A DNA stretch of 64,000 nt from Linyphia triangularis (GCA_963978545.1 OZ021725.1:85048305-85112304), one strand, 5' to 3'. Shown: positions 11,239-23,950, counted from the stretch's first letter. Notes: generated by a model from the sequence alone, not told the origin. Numbers and translations: made by a program.

Positions 11239-12010
11239 TTGTTAGCATTGAACGCTGAAGTACCAACCACCCTTTCCCCATGCAAAAGATGTTTAATAAG
11301 ACCGCGGTCTCATTATTCCCATCATAACAACAACGCCATTATTCACTATACTTATAGTCTCGTGCCAGCAATTTCGTTGCGGGTGGAGCTAACAAAACTG
11401 TCCCTGTTATTGCCTCCAAAGTACAGGTCCCCAGCACTGTTACAGATTGATTGCTCCAGTGCGTATCCTTCCACTCCCCCAACAATATCATAAACGATAA
11501 TTATAAAGTGATTTTATTGCTGCCCATGCAGAATACAAATCTTCCTTTTTCGAACAAGACGACCACAGCCACAAAAATCACACACAAGAACGGGATAACA
11601 GTTTGACCTTTAGCCGCAGCCTTTGGCTCCTTGTGACACGCTTTGACGCAACGAGGCGATCAACACCCCTCAGTTCAGGCCAGTCCCAAAACGAATTTGG
11701 GCTCATGTAATTAGAGGGCGTGTTCCATTTTTTGGTGGTAGGGGTGAGGCTCCCTTCCAGATCGTGACCCCTTGCCTGCCCTTGTTGGAAAAGGGATCGC
11801 AAGGTACTGGGCGGGTAATTAAATGAAGGGATCAAAAGGGACGGAGATGGTTTCGGGGTAATTTTTGTTTGCTCTTGAGTTGATCCGCTTAAATGATTGC
11901 AATGAGCATCGTTTGATCGCATTAGTCTTTGGACGGTGCTGGATGGGGGGGGGGGGGGAGTTAACGGAATAAAGATACGCCCGGTTTTGCTGTTGGATCA
12001 GTTTCAAGGT
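11239..12010. promoter_or_regulatory. GC-richer segment upstream of delilah, candidate enhancer or promoter
   Basis: About 0.8-1.6 kb upstream of the delilah start, base composition rises clearly above the surrounding AT-rich DNA. Short ORFs occur on both strands, but none shows recognisable domains and they contradict one another, so coding is unlikely. The segment includes a 14-base G run (11945-11958). Position and composition suggest a promoter or enhancer of delilah, or an unspliced upstream exon. This is inference only. Confidence 0.3.
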
Positions 12011-14439
12011 CTTCGGGGAGAATCTGAAGCCATTATGGGAGGCGATGTTAAATTTAATGACTTAAGGGACATACTTGCGTACTGTTGCGTTAATGCTTCT
12101 GTACAGCGTCAACTATCTAATTTAAAAGGTTTTTATAGATTTTATGGCTAAATCTATTGTGTGCAATGTAAACGAGAGTCAGGAATATGTTGTTCAGCGC
12201 AATTTGGTGAAACTCAATGGTTTCAACTTGTTCCGATCGCATAATTAAAAGATTTAGGCTGTCAAACAAATGTACTATTACCTTTCTTTTTAAAAATCCC
12301 TATGGAGTCATTCTCGTGAACCAGCCTATCAAATGCTTATTGAGGAGGATGAGATTGAAAACGTTATTATTATACCGATATTTTTCAAAATTCCACTAAA
12401 ATATGAAGAAAGAAAAAAAATAGATGTCACTTCTTCTCAAACCAAATACTGAAGTGAAGTGACTAACACAATCATTTACATATTATTCTTAAAAATAATT
12501 CTAACTTTCTAAATGTGTTCACAATATATTCACATTGAAAATATATTTTTAAGAAAAAGTTAAGAAAATACAAATAACCATTATCGGTAAATAGCGAAAA
12601 AGACGCATTAAGTTTAAATAATTTATTTTAATCCTTTAGTTTATCCTGCACCCACAAAATTGAATAAATTTTCGCTGAAATGTAACTAAATATTAGTTTG
12701 TAATATTATCATGGATTTATTTTAATTATAATATTCGACAATCTCTTGGTATTTTCTAAGTAGCCCAACAATATTAGCATTTGTCGGAAACAAAGTTTGA
12801 GGAAGGTTAAAGAATCCTGACCAAAAAGTCGAGCATCATTCCAAAAAAAAAAAAGGGGGGGGGGGACGAATTAACAGTAATATCAAAATATTAAAACAAA
12901 ACACAATTTTTTTTTTTAAATAAACATTTTAAAAACATATCACAGAACATTTTTTTTTTTCCTTTCTGTTATTTCTCATAAATAAAATATTTCAATTTTA
13001 AAGCTATGCATCGAAATTTCAAAACTTCCAGTATAATTTATATATTGGTCAATATCGGTAACAACGGCTAGTTTACAAACGGTCCACAACGGGACTGGTC
13101 AATGCCGAGCGATATTGACCAGCGTTGTTGGTTGTGCTATTGGGATTCATGCGTCTTAAAAGAAAAGAGAAGAAAGAAGAAAAAAAAAAACTTAAAAAGA
13201 TTATCAGTAAAATTTTTCTTTACTTTTGGTATTTATGCAATATCTGCATATCAGTTCAAAATGAAGAAGTAGTCTAAAATTATTCATGTTTTAAGAAATT
13301 AAAAAAACAAAAAAACAACCTATTATTATATGTAAACCATTGCTTCACTTTCGCGTTAAGGAACACTTTCATTCATAATAGAAGCACGCCTTTTGATAAG
13401 GTACCAAGTAAAGCAAGTGCAAGCACTGAAGGTTTGGCAACTAAAGGATATTAATGGATTTGTGAGGCTCATTGGTTTGAAGTAATGGCCCACAGAATTC
13501 GAGTGACTTCAAACTAACTCTGAATTCTGATTCTCTGAACTGATTAATCTAATTAACAGATTTGCAAGAGTGAAGGGAATGTCTCAGCCAAAAAGGATTG
13601 TAATAGATGGAGAGGTTTAACGTAAGAGTTGTACTAGATTTAAACGCATTTCAGGGACTAATTTCAAATCCATATTTCATTCTGAATTCCCAACTTCATT
13701 AGTATGAAGCAACGTTCTGGCGTGAGGCAACATTGTTACAAAACCGTTTCAGTGGACATAAGATTTAATTCTAAATTTGTATTTAATTAAATTATGCTTC
13801 TAGTGATTTACAGTGTAACTCTTGTCTCGCCTTCTTTGAAAATTTAAAATAAATATGCAAATTGATGTCTAAAGTGTAAGAAAAACTAATCAAGTTGATT
13901 AAAATCTTGAGCTTAAAGTCACTTGTAAAACATTATAGAGTATAATCTAATATTAAAATCGTTTATTCTAGATAAAACATTATGACTGATGAGCGCTAAA
14001 GCAAAGCAACCCAGCAAAATATCTGGCAGAAAAAGTCGGAGTTTGTGAAAGAAAGTGTTCCGGATTTCATAACGACGGCAAAGGTAACTAGATGATTTCA
14101 TTTATTTTATTTTTAAGCAAAAGCTAATTAACAAATAATTAGCTTTGCCTTGAGTATGATTTTTTCCATACCTAACAGTATGAAAAAAAATTCAGGTTGT
14201 GTGTGAACACAATTTATATTTTTGAACGATATATATATTCAATCCTTGGTTCTTTTCTCTACACTAAAGCATTTAAGGTATACAGATTTGCTTACTAATA
14301 TACGAGTACATATATTCTACAATGTTATTATTAAATAGTAAATGCGCTCTGAAGTTTTCAAGCTCATTAGTTTACAAAATATAAGTATTCATTCTAACTA
14401 TTAAGTGAAGCAGCTTATATACATAATATTCACATCAAA
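12011..14439. other. No gene; one GC-richer inverted pair
   Basis: GGTCAATATCG (13046) and CGATATTGACC (13109) form an 11-bp inverted repeat in a locally GC-rich patch (13040-13140). Homopolymers A12 and G11 adjoin at 12843-12865. Otherwise AT-rich and featureless. Confidence 0.45.
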
Positions 14440-16650
14440 GAGACATCATATACTTTTTTTTGTTAAATATGGGGTAAATATTCTTTGGTATACAATGGAT
14501 ATACAAGGGAAACACTGGTATATAGTATCATAGTACACAATGGGATAGATTCAAAAGGATGGGAGTACATTGATACCATACGAGTGACATTGATTACTTA
14601 CTAAAAAATATACTTTCCACGTTCATTTCAAACGGATTTTACGTATGACAATGCCACGACACTCATACGATGATATGGTTTTAAGACCATACAAGAAGGT
14701 GAACTTTTGCAAACTAAAATCCGTGATAAATGTCATTCAAATTTGATCAATATTTAAAAAAAAAAAAAAAAAATAGTACTTCGTGCACACAAACATAGAT
14801 GATCATCCATAGATTGAATGGGGCACTTTCCTTGTTCATTTTTGGCAGTATTTTCTTAAGACAGTTCCATTAATATTTCAATCAGACAGGGAAGCATTAT
14901 AAGATATTAAACATAGGGGAAGCATACATCAAATTGACATCCGTTTTAAACCATGCGAAAATAATCCTTATGTATACAATACACTAAGAGAAATTAGTCT
15001 TAGAAATGTAAACAATGCGGAAAAGCGCATCCAAAAGTATATTTGAAGAACATTACCTGCATATTTCTGATAATAACCCATATCGGGAGAGAAGTGTTTA
15101 CTGAAGTCGATTTTACCTAAACATCACTCGAACCAGGATATTCCATTAGGCAATATAAGGGTAGGATAAGTTTTAGAAATTGAAATCCTCCGTGTTAAAC
15201 CAAGCTCTTTTTGCGATAGACAGTCAATACTCACCCAAATTGGGCGGAAAGTGTTTAATACTCAATACTGTTTCTTTTACACCGTGTGGAGAATTTAAAT
15301 AACAGAAAAGGCTTATGTGCACTGGAGTACTCTTTTGCACACCAGCAAAGTATCTGCCTCGAGAACCAAAGGTCTCACGATCGAGGCCCGTCGCCCACAG
15401 TGAAAGCTTACTAACACTTTATTGGTGACACCAGACAATTTAATCTTGCTGCCATCTATCGGCACCTTCTGAAAAGAGAAACTTCATCGCGACTAGTGAT
15501 CAAACACATCAACTAACGTACAGCACTCGCACAATGATGCAACTAGCATCCCAAACCTCCAACTCCGATCAGAACTACAGTATCGCTCCTTCGTCGCTGG
15601 GAGGAGGCTGTGTGGTGACTTCAAATAACAGAAAAGGCTTCTGTGCACTGGAGTACTCTTTTGCACAGCGGCAAAGTATTTGCTTCGAGAACCAAAGGTC
15701 TCGCGATCGAGGTCCGTCGCCCACAATGAAAGCTTACTAACGCTTTAACATCATTCACGCTTTTCATCATTCAAGTCATGCTTCTTAAGAATCTATGAGG
15801 GGGACGGAGTAATGCAAATAGCAATACGTGTTATACCTTGTAAAAGCCAATCTTTCCGAAAGCAGCATGGTATTGAAATCCAATCAATGTATACATAATA
15901 AAGTTACGGCTACCAGTTGAGATCATCTTAATAGCACACTTTTCTCATTCAGGTTCCGCAGTGTTTACTTAAGACAATTCCCCAAACACCTCATCAAAGG
16001 AAGAGGGAGTGGTACAAAATAAAAATGTATTAAAACGTATGAAAGCCAATCCGGAAATCAGCATAACATTAAAATCTAATCAATGATTAAAAAAAAAAGA
16101 GTCGTGGCCACCAGCTTAGATCATTTGAATGAGATACTTCCTTCTTTCAGGTTGAGCAGTGTTTGCTCAAGACGATTCCACCAACACCTCAATCACACCA
16201 GGATGTGGTCCGCAAAACAATACAAGTAGAGGGGGGAGGGGGTTAGATTCTGCAAATTGAAGATGTCCTGTCGGGCATACTAATCAAACTGCTTCCCTTC
16301 TTCAGGGTTGTGGGTGGATGAGAGAGTTTCCGAACACGTTCCCTTCAGATCCGTCTTTCTCTGTCTCGTGGTGAACGCCCTTTGTTACACACCTAAGAGG
16401 TTACACACCTATGTGCCTTATGATTACATCTCTGTTCCAACACCCTCCTTCGAGTACTCGAAGGAGTATTGCTTGTTGATCTTGAACAATGTATCCTCCA
16501 CACCCCTGGAGTTATAATTCTTATTTGTGCATCCCGGTGTTTGTATCCTTGTTTTGAAGGGGGGGGGGGGGTGCATGCAGTATGACGATGACATTCCCCA
16601 AAATATCAAAGAATCATATCAAGATCAAATCCATAGACTGAATGAACGGA
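14440..16650. repeat. Decayed ~200-bp tandem array
   Basis: The best pair is about 15845-16040 and 16043-16240: both have GCCAATC..CCGAAA.CAGCAT, an AATCAATG stretch, CAGTGTTT.CT, AAGAC.ATTCC and ACACCTCA. Weaker copies are seen near 14640-14900, 14990-15180, 16280 and 16600. It may be an old satellite or a decayed repeated gene; I see no protein. Confidence 0.5.
15296..15745 (+). repeat. 329-bp-offset duplication with a B-box-like motif
   Basis: AACAGAAAAGGCTT through GAAAGCTTACTAAC occurs at about 15300-15412 and again at 15629-15740, with few differences. Each copy contains CGATCGAGGTCCG or CGATCGAGGCCCG, similar to a Pol III B box. It could be a second tRNA-like SINE head; that is a guess. 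Confidence 0.65.
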
Positions 16651-17824
16651 ATACACAATCAAGTTACAAAAAGTTAACTTTTAAAAGGTCTTTTTCAAGT
16701 TTATGAAGGTACTGGTTCAGGGTCATGTTCATTGATTGACTGGAAGAAATACTGATTCGAATTATAATATTCCAACCTTCATAATGAACTTTTAGTTTGT
16801 GAATTAAACTCCAAATAAGTTTTCTAAGAATTTATGGTAAATTCCCATCGAATTGGTGAAAATGATGTCCTGAATTGTTAAATTTTCATTAGCATGAGGA
16901 AAAGTATATTACTATTTGATTTTTCAAAATTTATGTGTTTCCTAATGAAGAAGAGATACTCTTTGAATGTGATCTGATTAAATGTAAAAAAATCACTTTA
17001 AGTGACATATAGTGGGGTTGTTCCCTTAAAATTGTACGAAAATATTTAACGATGTGTGAAAACTGGTAAAGCATATTACAATATATTTAAAGTTTTTGAT
17101 ACAAAGAAGCATTTTTCAGAATATGAAAAGGCGAAAAAGTAGCATTTGTACTGGCTTTTTTTTTTATAACAGTAAAATACAATTCTTTTTTTTTTATCCC
17201 ATCACTGCTAAGTACATTGGAATAAAAACCGAACTTTTTTTATAAATTGAACATAACACGTTCCGGTTTTTGCCTTTCAACGACTCTGTTATCACTCAAC
17301 TTTACATCAATCAAATTTGTACCGGCATTCCTGATTCTCACTCCGGAAAAGGGCTCCACGAACAATCCACCTCCTTCCTTTAGAAAAGCCGCATTAAATG
17401 CTTGTCACTCCCGATACGGAGGATGGCGAGATACCAGTGACATATGTGAAGGAAATTGAATTTGCCGCCTGAAATTCATCGCTTCCGCACCTCGCCGTAT
17501 GCGAATCGGCGATTACGAGGGGAAAACCAAGCAAGTCCATGGCAATTTCTGATGGACTTGCTTAAGTTATGCCTCTTAAGTCCGTGATGTTTGGGATCGA
17601 TTATGCCAAAGTCTATATTGCAAGGTCATATCGATTCCGTTTAGGAATTTCTGGCTGTAGAGGGGGGTTTGAAGGGTGCGTTCTATTTTTAGTCGCGTAA
17701 AGGAATTCATGGAATGTCTAATATTAGTGAGGATTTAGGTTATATGGGGGTGTTTTGTAGGGTACTCAAGTATCAATTAGTATTAGAATATTTGGGGGAA
17801 TATTTAATTGTGTTTTTAAACCAA
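16651..17824. other. No gene; GC-richer patch with a hairpin
   Basis: 17245-17640 is GC-richer. AAGCAAGTCCAT (17529-17540) pairs perfectly with ATGGACTTGCTT across an 11-base loop. The 70-codon ORF at 17247 has no domain. Confidence 0.45.
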
Positions 17825-17835
17825 GGTTTTCGTAG

Positions 17836-18013
17836 TTGGTTGTTTTCAGATTATCTGGCGCCGTCAGCAAATCGAGGGGTATAATGCGCCGAAACATTTG
17901 TCATTAGACAAGCCAACATACATTTACAAACACTCATGCCTAACACGGGACTCGAACCCGCAACCTCGCGGTCTAGAAGCCAGCACGCTAACCACTATAC
18001 CGTTTGGTCGGCC
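17836..18013 (-). mobile_element. tRNA-derived SINE, full length
   Basis: Same family. Target duplication GGTTTTCGTAG at 17825-17835 and 18016-18026. A and B boxes are well kept. Confidence 0.9.
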
Positions 18014-18026
18014 ATGGTTTTCGTAG

Positions 18027-19400
18027 AGTTTTGTTTAAATGAATATAAAGTCGGCACTTAAGTAACGTATGGAATAGTTGAAATGATCGTGTAGGAAATA
18101 TTTTTTTAAGATAAAATTTTCCAGGTAAAGAACTGCTAAAATTTTTTTTATGAAATGAGATGCTTCTTTAAGAGGATTTGTTGATAAAAAGTAGATGTCA
18201 TTTGAATTGTAATAATTATCAGGGGCCAAGATGCGAAGCCAAGATTCGAAGCCAAAAGCGATTTCAACGATGTCATAAACGATAAACACTAAACAAGTAA
18301 AAAAAATAAGGATTCATTATTCACCCCCCCCCCCCCTCTCCCAATCCTCTTCTCCAAACACCATCACAGGAATCATCTTTTGAGTATGAAGTAAATGAAT
18401 TAAAAAATATCATCTTAGTATGTCCACATAGAATATTTTCAGGTACTTTTCAGAAAGCACGCACTGAAAAACAACAAATTGCATTTCAGACTCTTAATGT
18501 GAATCAGATATTGTTTATAAGTGAAACTTCAGATAATTAGATTAAAAAGAGCTTTTATTACTGACTGAAATTGGATTCATTATGAGACAGCCGCTTCTTT
18601 CTCTATACGCTTACAAGACACATCAACAAAGAACTTTCCAGAGAGTCGGAGCACACAGTAACAATCCTATTACCAGAGAATTTCTGGAATGCAGGTGAAA
18701 AAGATAATTTTCTCTTTTGTGAAGTTATTTCAATATGCATAATGCCAGTGATGAATTTCAGATTACAATGGGGTGGAATTAGCGAGGCTCCAGTTTAATA
18801 ATGTATTCCGGTTAAACTACTTTTGTAGTGTACGATTAAATTAGATAACCAAGAAGAATGTAAACCTCTAGGTACAGTAATGATTATTATTAAAAAAAAT
18901 ATCTGAATGCGACAATTTCAAAAGTCGCTTTCTTTGTGGGTGTTTTGTCTTAGCAGAAACTTACGAAAAAATTTCCTTTTACTTTAATACTGTCTTGAGT
19001 TTAATAGTTAAGAGTTGTATAAAAATATTCATTCTTCTAGAAATTTCATATTAAATTTAATGCTTTGAATAGTTTATTTTAATTGAAAAACAAGGTCGGA
19101 AAACTATAAAAGATGTATATTTCTATAAATTGTAAATGCGTTTAAATATACATAGTTAAAGAAAAATTAAAAAAAAGAAGAAGTTTTTGGCTCCTGAGAA
19201 GCACATTTTAAATACGAAAACAATAAAATTATAAATCTTAGTCGATTTTTGAACTGTTCCAGCCATTTTTGCCGCGGCTAACCAGTATCTATTAGTATCT
19301 CTCTACATTCTATAAATAAATTCAGAATGATGTTCGATGGTGTACTTAAACTTGCAGTAGCTTTCAGTACATATTTATTCAAAAAATAATTTTCCCTAAC
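18027..19400. other. No recognisable feature
   Basis: AT-rich; C13 run at 18324-18336. Short ORFs only. Confidence 0.5.
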
Positions 19401-19407
19401 AATTGTG

Positions 19408-19583
19408 CCAACCAAACGGTATAGTGGTTAGCGTGCTAGCTTCTAGACCGCGAGGTTGTGGGTTCGAGTCCCGTGTTTGGCATGGGTGTTTGTAAATGTA
19501 TGTTGGCTTGTCTAATGACGAATGTTTCGGCGCATTATAGCCCTCGTGTTGCTGACGGCGTCAGATAATCTGAAAACAACCAA
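19408..19583 (+). mobile_element. tRNA-derived SINE
   Basis: Head ACCAAACGGTATAGTGG, B box GGGTTCGAGTCCC and tail GAAAACAACC are present. Target duplication is not clear. Confidence 0.85.
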
Positions 19584-19715
19584 TCAAAGTCACAATGTAA
19601 AATAATGTGTCTACTTTTAACATGTTGCAATTCTGGATATTTGTTCAACACGAAGAATTCCAGGCGTTCGCAAGTCTGTAAACTGCACAAAACACCAACA
19701 AATATTCGTGTAGGG

Positions 19716-20439
19716 CAGCGTTCGCCACAAACTTATAGAGGCGGGCCGTATGACTTACATTGGAGCTTTTCGCGGGTCGGATACACCAAAATATATATCT
19801 TTAACTATTATTGATTTAACAATATATAGCATTTCTGAAAACTGGAAAAAAAATATTAATTTCTTTTATATTAATGATATTAAAATTGATATGTTATTGA
19901 TTTTTTTTCTTTTTCTTTCAAATAATTAAAAAATAATAGTTTTAATTATTAGTAAATCAAAGTCCAAAAAAGAAGTGAGCCTATTGTTTCAATGTGACAA
20001 TGCGATTTATTCTAACTTTTAATAAAAGTATTTAAATTGTACTTCCAGATTACTCCGTTTTAGTCCATATCAATTGTAAAACGACGGTGGTCGAAATCTT
20101 TCAGTTTATTTTATAATAGAGTCGACCTCTTTCGGAGTATTTGTTGCAATCAATTTTAATAAATTGTCCAAATGAGATTCAGTTAAGTAATTCCTGTATT
20201 TATTCTTGATGAATACTACCTTGCTGAAAGCTTCTTCGCATAGTTTCTTTGGGCACGTAGGGAATAACTCTGTTCTTCATAGTTAGTTCATATTATTTCG
20301 TAAAAATTACAGTTATGAAGAAAAAAAAAAGTCCAAACCGTGAAATTTGATTTTGTATATCTTCTGTGGTGGTAGCGGGCCGCAGAAAAATCTGTCGCGG
20401 TCCAAATCCGACCCGAGGGCTGCCTAGTGGCTAACGCTG
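19716..20439. mobile_element. hAT transposon relic
   Basis: The ends CAGCGTTCGCCAC and GTGGCTAACGCTG are inverted with one mismatch. The flanks GTGTAGGG (19708-19715) and GTGTATGG (20440-20447) form an 8-bp target duplication with one difference. The CAGnG terminus and 8-bp duplication fit hAT, and transposase remains inside support it. Much of the transposase is missing. Confidence 0.8.
20105..20277 (-). pseudogene. hAT transposase C-terminal remnant
   Basis: Minus-strand translation contains CEEAFSKVVFIKNKYRNYL, then TESHLDNLLKLIA, then a stop. This resembles the C-terminal dimerisation region of hAT transposases and their BED zinc-finger relatives (C..AFS..K..K...R..LT..HL). No start and no upstream catalytic region are visible in this frame. 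Confidence 0.7.
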
Positions 20440-20639
20440 GTGTATGGTGATAAATTTGTATACGTTAACAATAAATCGCTTCATTAAACATTAGTAGCAC
20501 TGAGCACTGACATCTTTAATTGTGTAAGGATTATTGCCTCTAAAACACAACTTGAGCATGACCAAAGGATTACAGGAAGAAGTAGCCTGACTGCTCTCAT
20601 TTACACCATGTTACCATAAACAATCGCTTATTGCGTATA

Positions 20640-21400
20640 CATAAAGTAAGGACTAAGTAGCACTTCAACTTGGTCGAATCTTGGTAACATCGATTGACTT
20701 AATATGCAGTGACAAATATCAGACGACGGAATTGTCTTCATTTGTATTAGTTACAGTGAACTCATTAGGTAATGACTGAGGCGGAACTATTGAAGGTTCT
20801 TACAACGCCTATTTCCTCATTGTTTAATGACGGATCTCGGACGACGATCGGTTTTGTATTTGTAATGGTTAAAGTCAATACAACGACGTAATGACAGAGG
20901 CTTGACTTCGCCCTCGTTGGAATTCGCAAGGTAGATTAACCATCTACTCCAACCACACTATTTTTAAAAATTTTTTTGGTATCGTTCATCGGCAGTGGAT
21001 AGTCTTAAGCAGTTGCGGAGATTTTAAAGAGAGTACAGTTCGAACCTTTTGAACTTCAATATTCAATAGCAATAGCCGACCAAACGGTATAGTGGTTAGC
21101 AAACTAGCTTCTAGATAACGAGGTTGCGGGTTCGAGTCCCGTGTAAGGCATGGGTGTTTGTAAATGTATGTTGGCTTGTCTAATGACGAATGTTTCGACT
21201 CATTATAGCCCTCGTGTGCTGACGGTGCCAGATAATCTGAAAACAACCAACCAACCAATATGCAATAACGACTGACAGCACAATATTTGTGTATTTGGAA
21301 TGATTATTATGTAGGTATGAAGCAATGAGAGAGGCGTGATTTAGCTCTCCTCGAATCTTGCAGGATCGATTTACTCAATATGCAGTGACGAAGCTTCATT
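20640..21400. repeat. Degenerate repeats with AATATGCAGTGAC
   Basis: CGAATCTTG, ATCGATT and AATATGCAGTGAC occur in the same order near 20675 and 21352; a weaker copy lies near 20900. The sequence is GC-richer than its surroundings. A SINE splits it. Confidence 0.45.
21075..21257 (+). mobile_element. tRNA-derived SINE
   Basis: Same family, with private changes in the anticodon-arm region (AGCAAACTAGCTTCTAGATA). Imperfect flanks AATAGCAATA and AATATGCAATA may be the target duplication. Confidence 0.85.
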
Positions 21401-21499
21401 TTTGATGCATGAAGAAAGGCAAGCTTTCCGATATGAAAAGACAAAAGAGTATCTCTTGAGTCCCTCCCAACATTAATAACAATTTCTTTTCTTTCGATG

Positions 21500-21985
21500 C
21501 CGTGACACACGGGGCTGACTCGGCAAAGTCACGTCTTTACAATCGCTGCAAATATTAACAAGATAAATGGGTTACTTTGGGAAAGTGTGCCTCGTGTTGA
21601 AAAGCAGGCGAACTTTCTAGACACCTCCGTGCGGCATAACTCGACTGCCCACCTACAGAATACACCTCCGTCCTTCTGTCTGTCTGCCCCTACGCAGCGT
21701 GCTGCCCCCTACGCACTGTTGGCAAGGCGGCGTGCAACACTTTCGCCTTGTCATTTGAATAGTCTTCAGGAATTTGGCACTTTCGATGGGCAAAGGCTTG
21801 ACTAGTCTACTTTCTTTTGGAGGGGGTCTTCTTTCTATTGTCGAAATCTGCAGACTGAGAAGGTGCTGTAATCGATCAAAATGTGACGTGTATTGTGGTA
21901 TCCTGACTCCCTCAAAGGTACATGAGTTCATGGTGCTTGCCCATTTCTTCATTCATAAAATTCAACCTTCCACTTACTAACTTTG
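21500..21985. other. GC-richer unique segment
   Basis: Base composition is clearly above the surroundings. Opposing short ORFs of up to 99 codons are present without recognisable domains. No transposon ends are seen. It could be a conserved regulatory block or old exon material. Confidence 0.25.
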
Positions 21986-22129
21986 ATTGATACACTAAGT
22001 GGACCATAAATTACAAAAATAGTTTTTAACGTCTGTTTAATTGAACTGCGCAATCCTTTAGCACATCTCCATTCCACCTAACCCAGCATTGAAAAGCACT
22101 TAAACATGCAGCCCACTCCAGAAATAAAT

Positions 22130-22308
22130 GCCAACCAAACGGTTTAGTGGTTAGCGTGCTAGCTTCTAGACCGAGAGGTTGCGGGTTCGAGTCCTGTGTT
22201 AGGCATGGGTGTTAGTAAATGTATGTTGGCTTGTCTAATGACGAATGTTTCGGCTCATTATAGCCCTTGTTGCTGACGGCGCCAGATAATCTGAATACAA
22301 CCAACCAA
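22130..22308 (+). mobile_element. tRNA-derived SINE, full length
   Basis: Same family. Exact 12-bp target duplication CCAGAAATAAAT at 22118-22129 and 22309-22320. Confidence 0.9.
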
Positions 22309-22400
22309 CCAGAAATAAATATTGTTTGGTAACAGTTACAACTGGTCAAGACCATTTTTTACTCATATGAGCACATACTGAGTTAACGGAAGTTAATTAA

Positions 22401-22673
22401 CCCACTGGCGGTCATGCACGTATATATGCGTCATTTGATCCTCAGTTTTTCCAGCAATACACAACATTTTTAAATTTATAAATAAAATTTCAAATAAAAT
22501 ATTTTCTATTTATTTTTATTAGGACGATAGTTTATAACCTATCTAAAACAAATGAATAAAAAATAATTAAAAAAAAAAAAAAATTATATGTTTGAATTCG
22601 AAATATAATTTCAAAATTATTGCAGGAAAAGCAACTGTAGAATTTCACCCATTCTCTGGACAGTCGGTGGGTT
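22401..22673. mobile_element. piggyBac-like MITE, candidate
   Basis: TTAA (22397-22400) precedes CCCACTGGCGGTCATGC. The right end, GTCGGTGGGTTT, is followed by TTAA (22674-22677). The ends are inverted but imperfect. TTAA target sites and CCC-starting TIRs fit piggyBac. No ORF. Confidence 0.45.
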
Positions 22674-22677
22674 TTAA

Positions 22678-23339
22678 AGAGAGATATTGACGCCGGCAAA
22701 TTTATTTTCAGAACGATACAATACAGCTAAATATTTTGTTCAAACTTTAATTATTTAAAAATTATAATTGCCTTTCCTACTAAAATATTAATTAATAGTA
22801 ATTTGCAATTTTGTTTGTTCTAGTGAATAATTTAAAATTCACATTATGCTTAATTTTTCCTGTGAATTTTAGCACTTTTCTCCACATGAATTTTTAAACG
22901 CCATGAGGGTACAAGTGCCTCTCCTTGACAGTTCCAGGTAGTGCTCACGCAAAGAATAAACATCTTGAATGGACAAATACGTTAATTAATTATTGTAATT
23001 TGTCTTTTACCTTTTAACTAATGAGTTCGTCAAATACTTACTGTATTCATTAATATTCATCGCATCCAAAAAAAATCTGTTTTTAAAGTATAGGATTTTG
23101 TATTTTAACACTGAATGAAATACTTATTATTTCAGTCGATGAATTAGTTATATCGTTTACTTTGAAGAAATCATTTTGTTCATTGTCTTAATTATTGAAG
23201 ATTGTTATATTTTATTGTTTTTAGCAAGTAAATATTTCAGTCGGGTAAGTGTCTGTTTAATTTGAATCCATTCCAACTAAAACTTCTACTAAGGCGTAAG
23301 AAAGTAATGGCCAAAATAACAATTTATTTGACTTTGGCG
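22678..23339. other. No recognisable feature
   Basis: AT-rich sequence without ORFs of note or visible repeats. Confidence 0.5.
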
Positions 23340-23375
23340 GTTTACTTTTTTCAATTCATCTATATTAACTTCGTT

Positions 23376-23427
<52 letters not shown>

Positions 23428-23950
23428 GTTGGCTGGGTATGCTGATGGCCGGCAAATCGGCGGAGACCTAATTAACTCCCTTGCCTTCATCCAATCTGAC
23501 TGAAACTTGGCAGATAGATTCGATGTCGATGACAATGCATTCTATCACATTTATTCGGCTGTCACTAAAAGGTCGCTTTTGGGGAATACTAATAAGCCAA
23601 CTTGCCGTCATCCATTCGCGTGAAAATAGCATTTAATGGATCATTGAAAAAAGTCTTTCCTGTTTCCAGAATTGTTTTAGTAAATAAATAATAAACTACT
23701 TTAATCCGAATAAATAAAAGATATCTGGATGTGAGTGCATAAATTTACTTTATTTTTTAATGAATAAATTTTGAAAAGTAGTTTACCACATATTTTGATT
23801 ATTAGAGATGTTTTTAATATTTCAAATTAGATGCCAAGCACACGCTGGCAACAGAAACGGCGCTATGTTAATGAATATTAAAATTTGCAATGCATAACAA
23901 TGGATTAATATAAAACATTTTTTCTTATATTTTCTATACATTAATGTAGA
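23340..23950 (+). repeat. Family A repeat, long copy
   Basis: It starts with a (CT)n(GT)n microsatellite (23377-23428), then CTGAAACTTGGCAGATAG, GATGACAATGCATTCTATC, a TAGTTTACCACATATTTTG stretch and GGCGCTATGTTAATGAATAT. The inverted copy at 31100-31620 has the same order, including the dinucleotide part. Confidence 0.7.

Noticed and set aside
11578..11922. 114-codon ORF upstream of delilah
   Set aside because: No recognisable domain, and overlapping ORFs run on the other strand; more likely GC-driven lack of stops.
21587..21980. ORFs of 68-99 codons in a GC-richer block
   Set aside because: Overlapping frames on both strands, no domain, no splice or start evidence.
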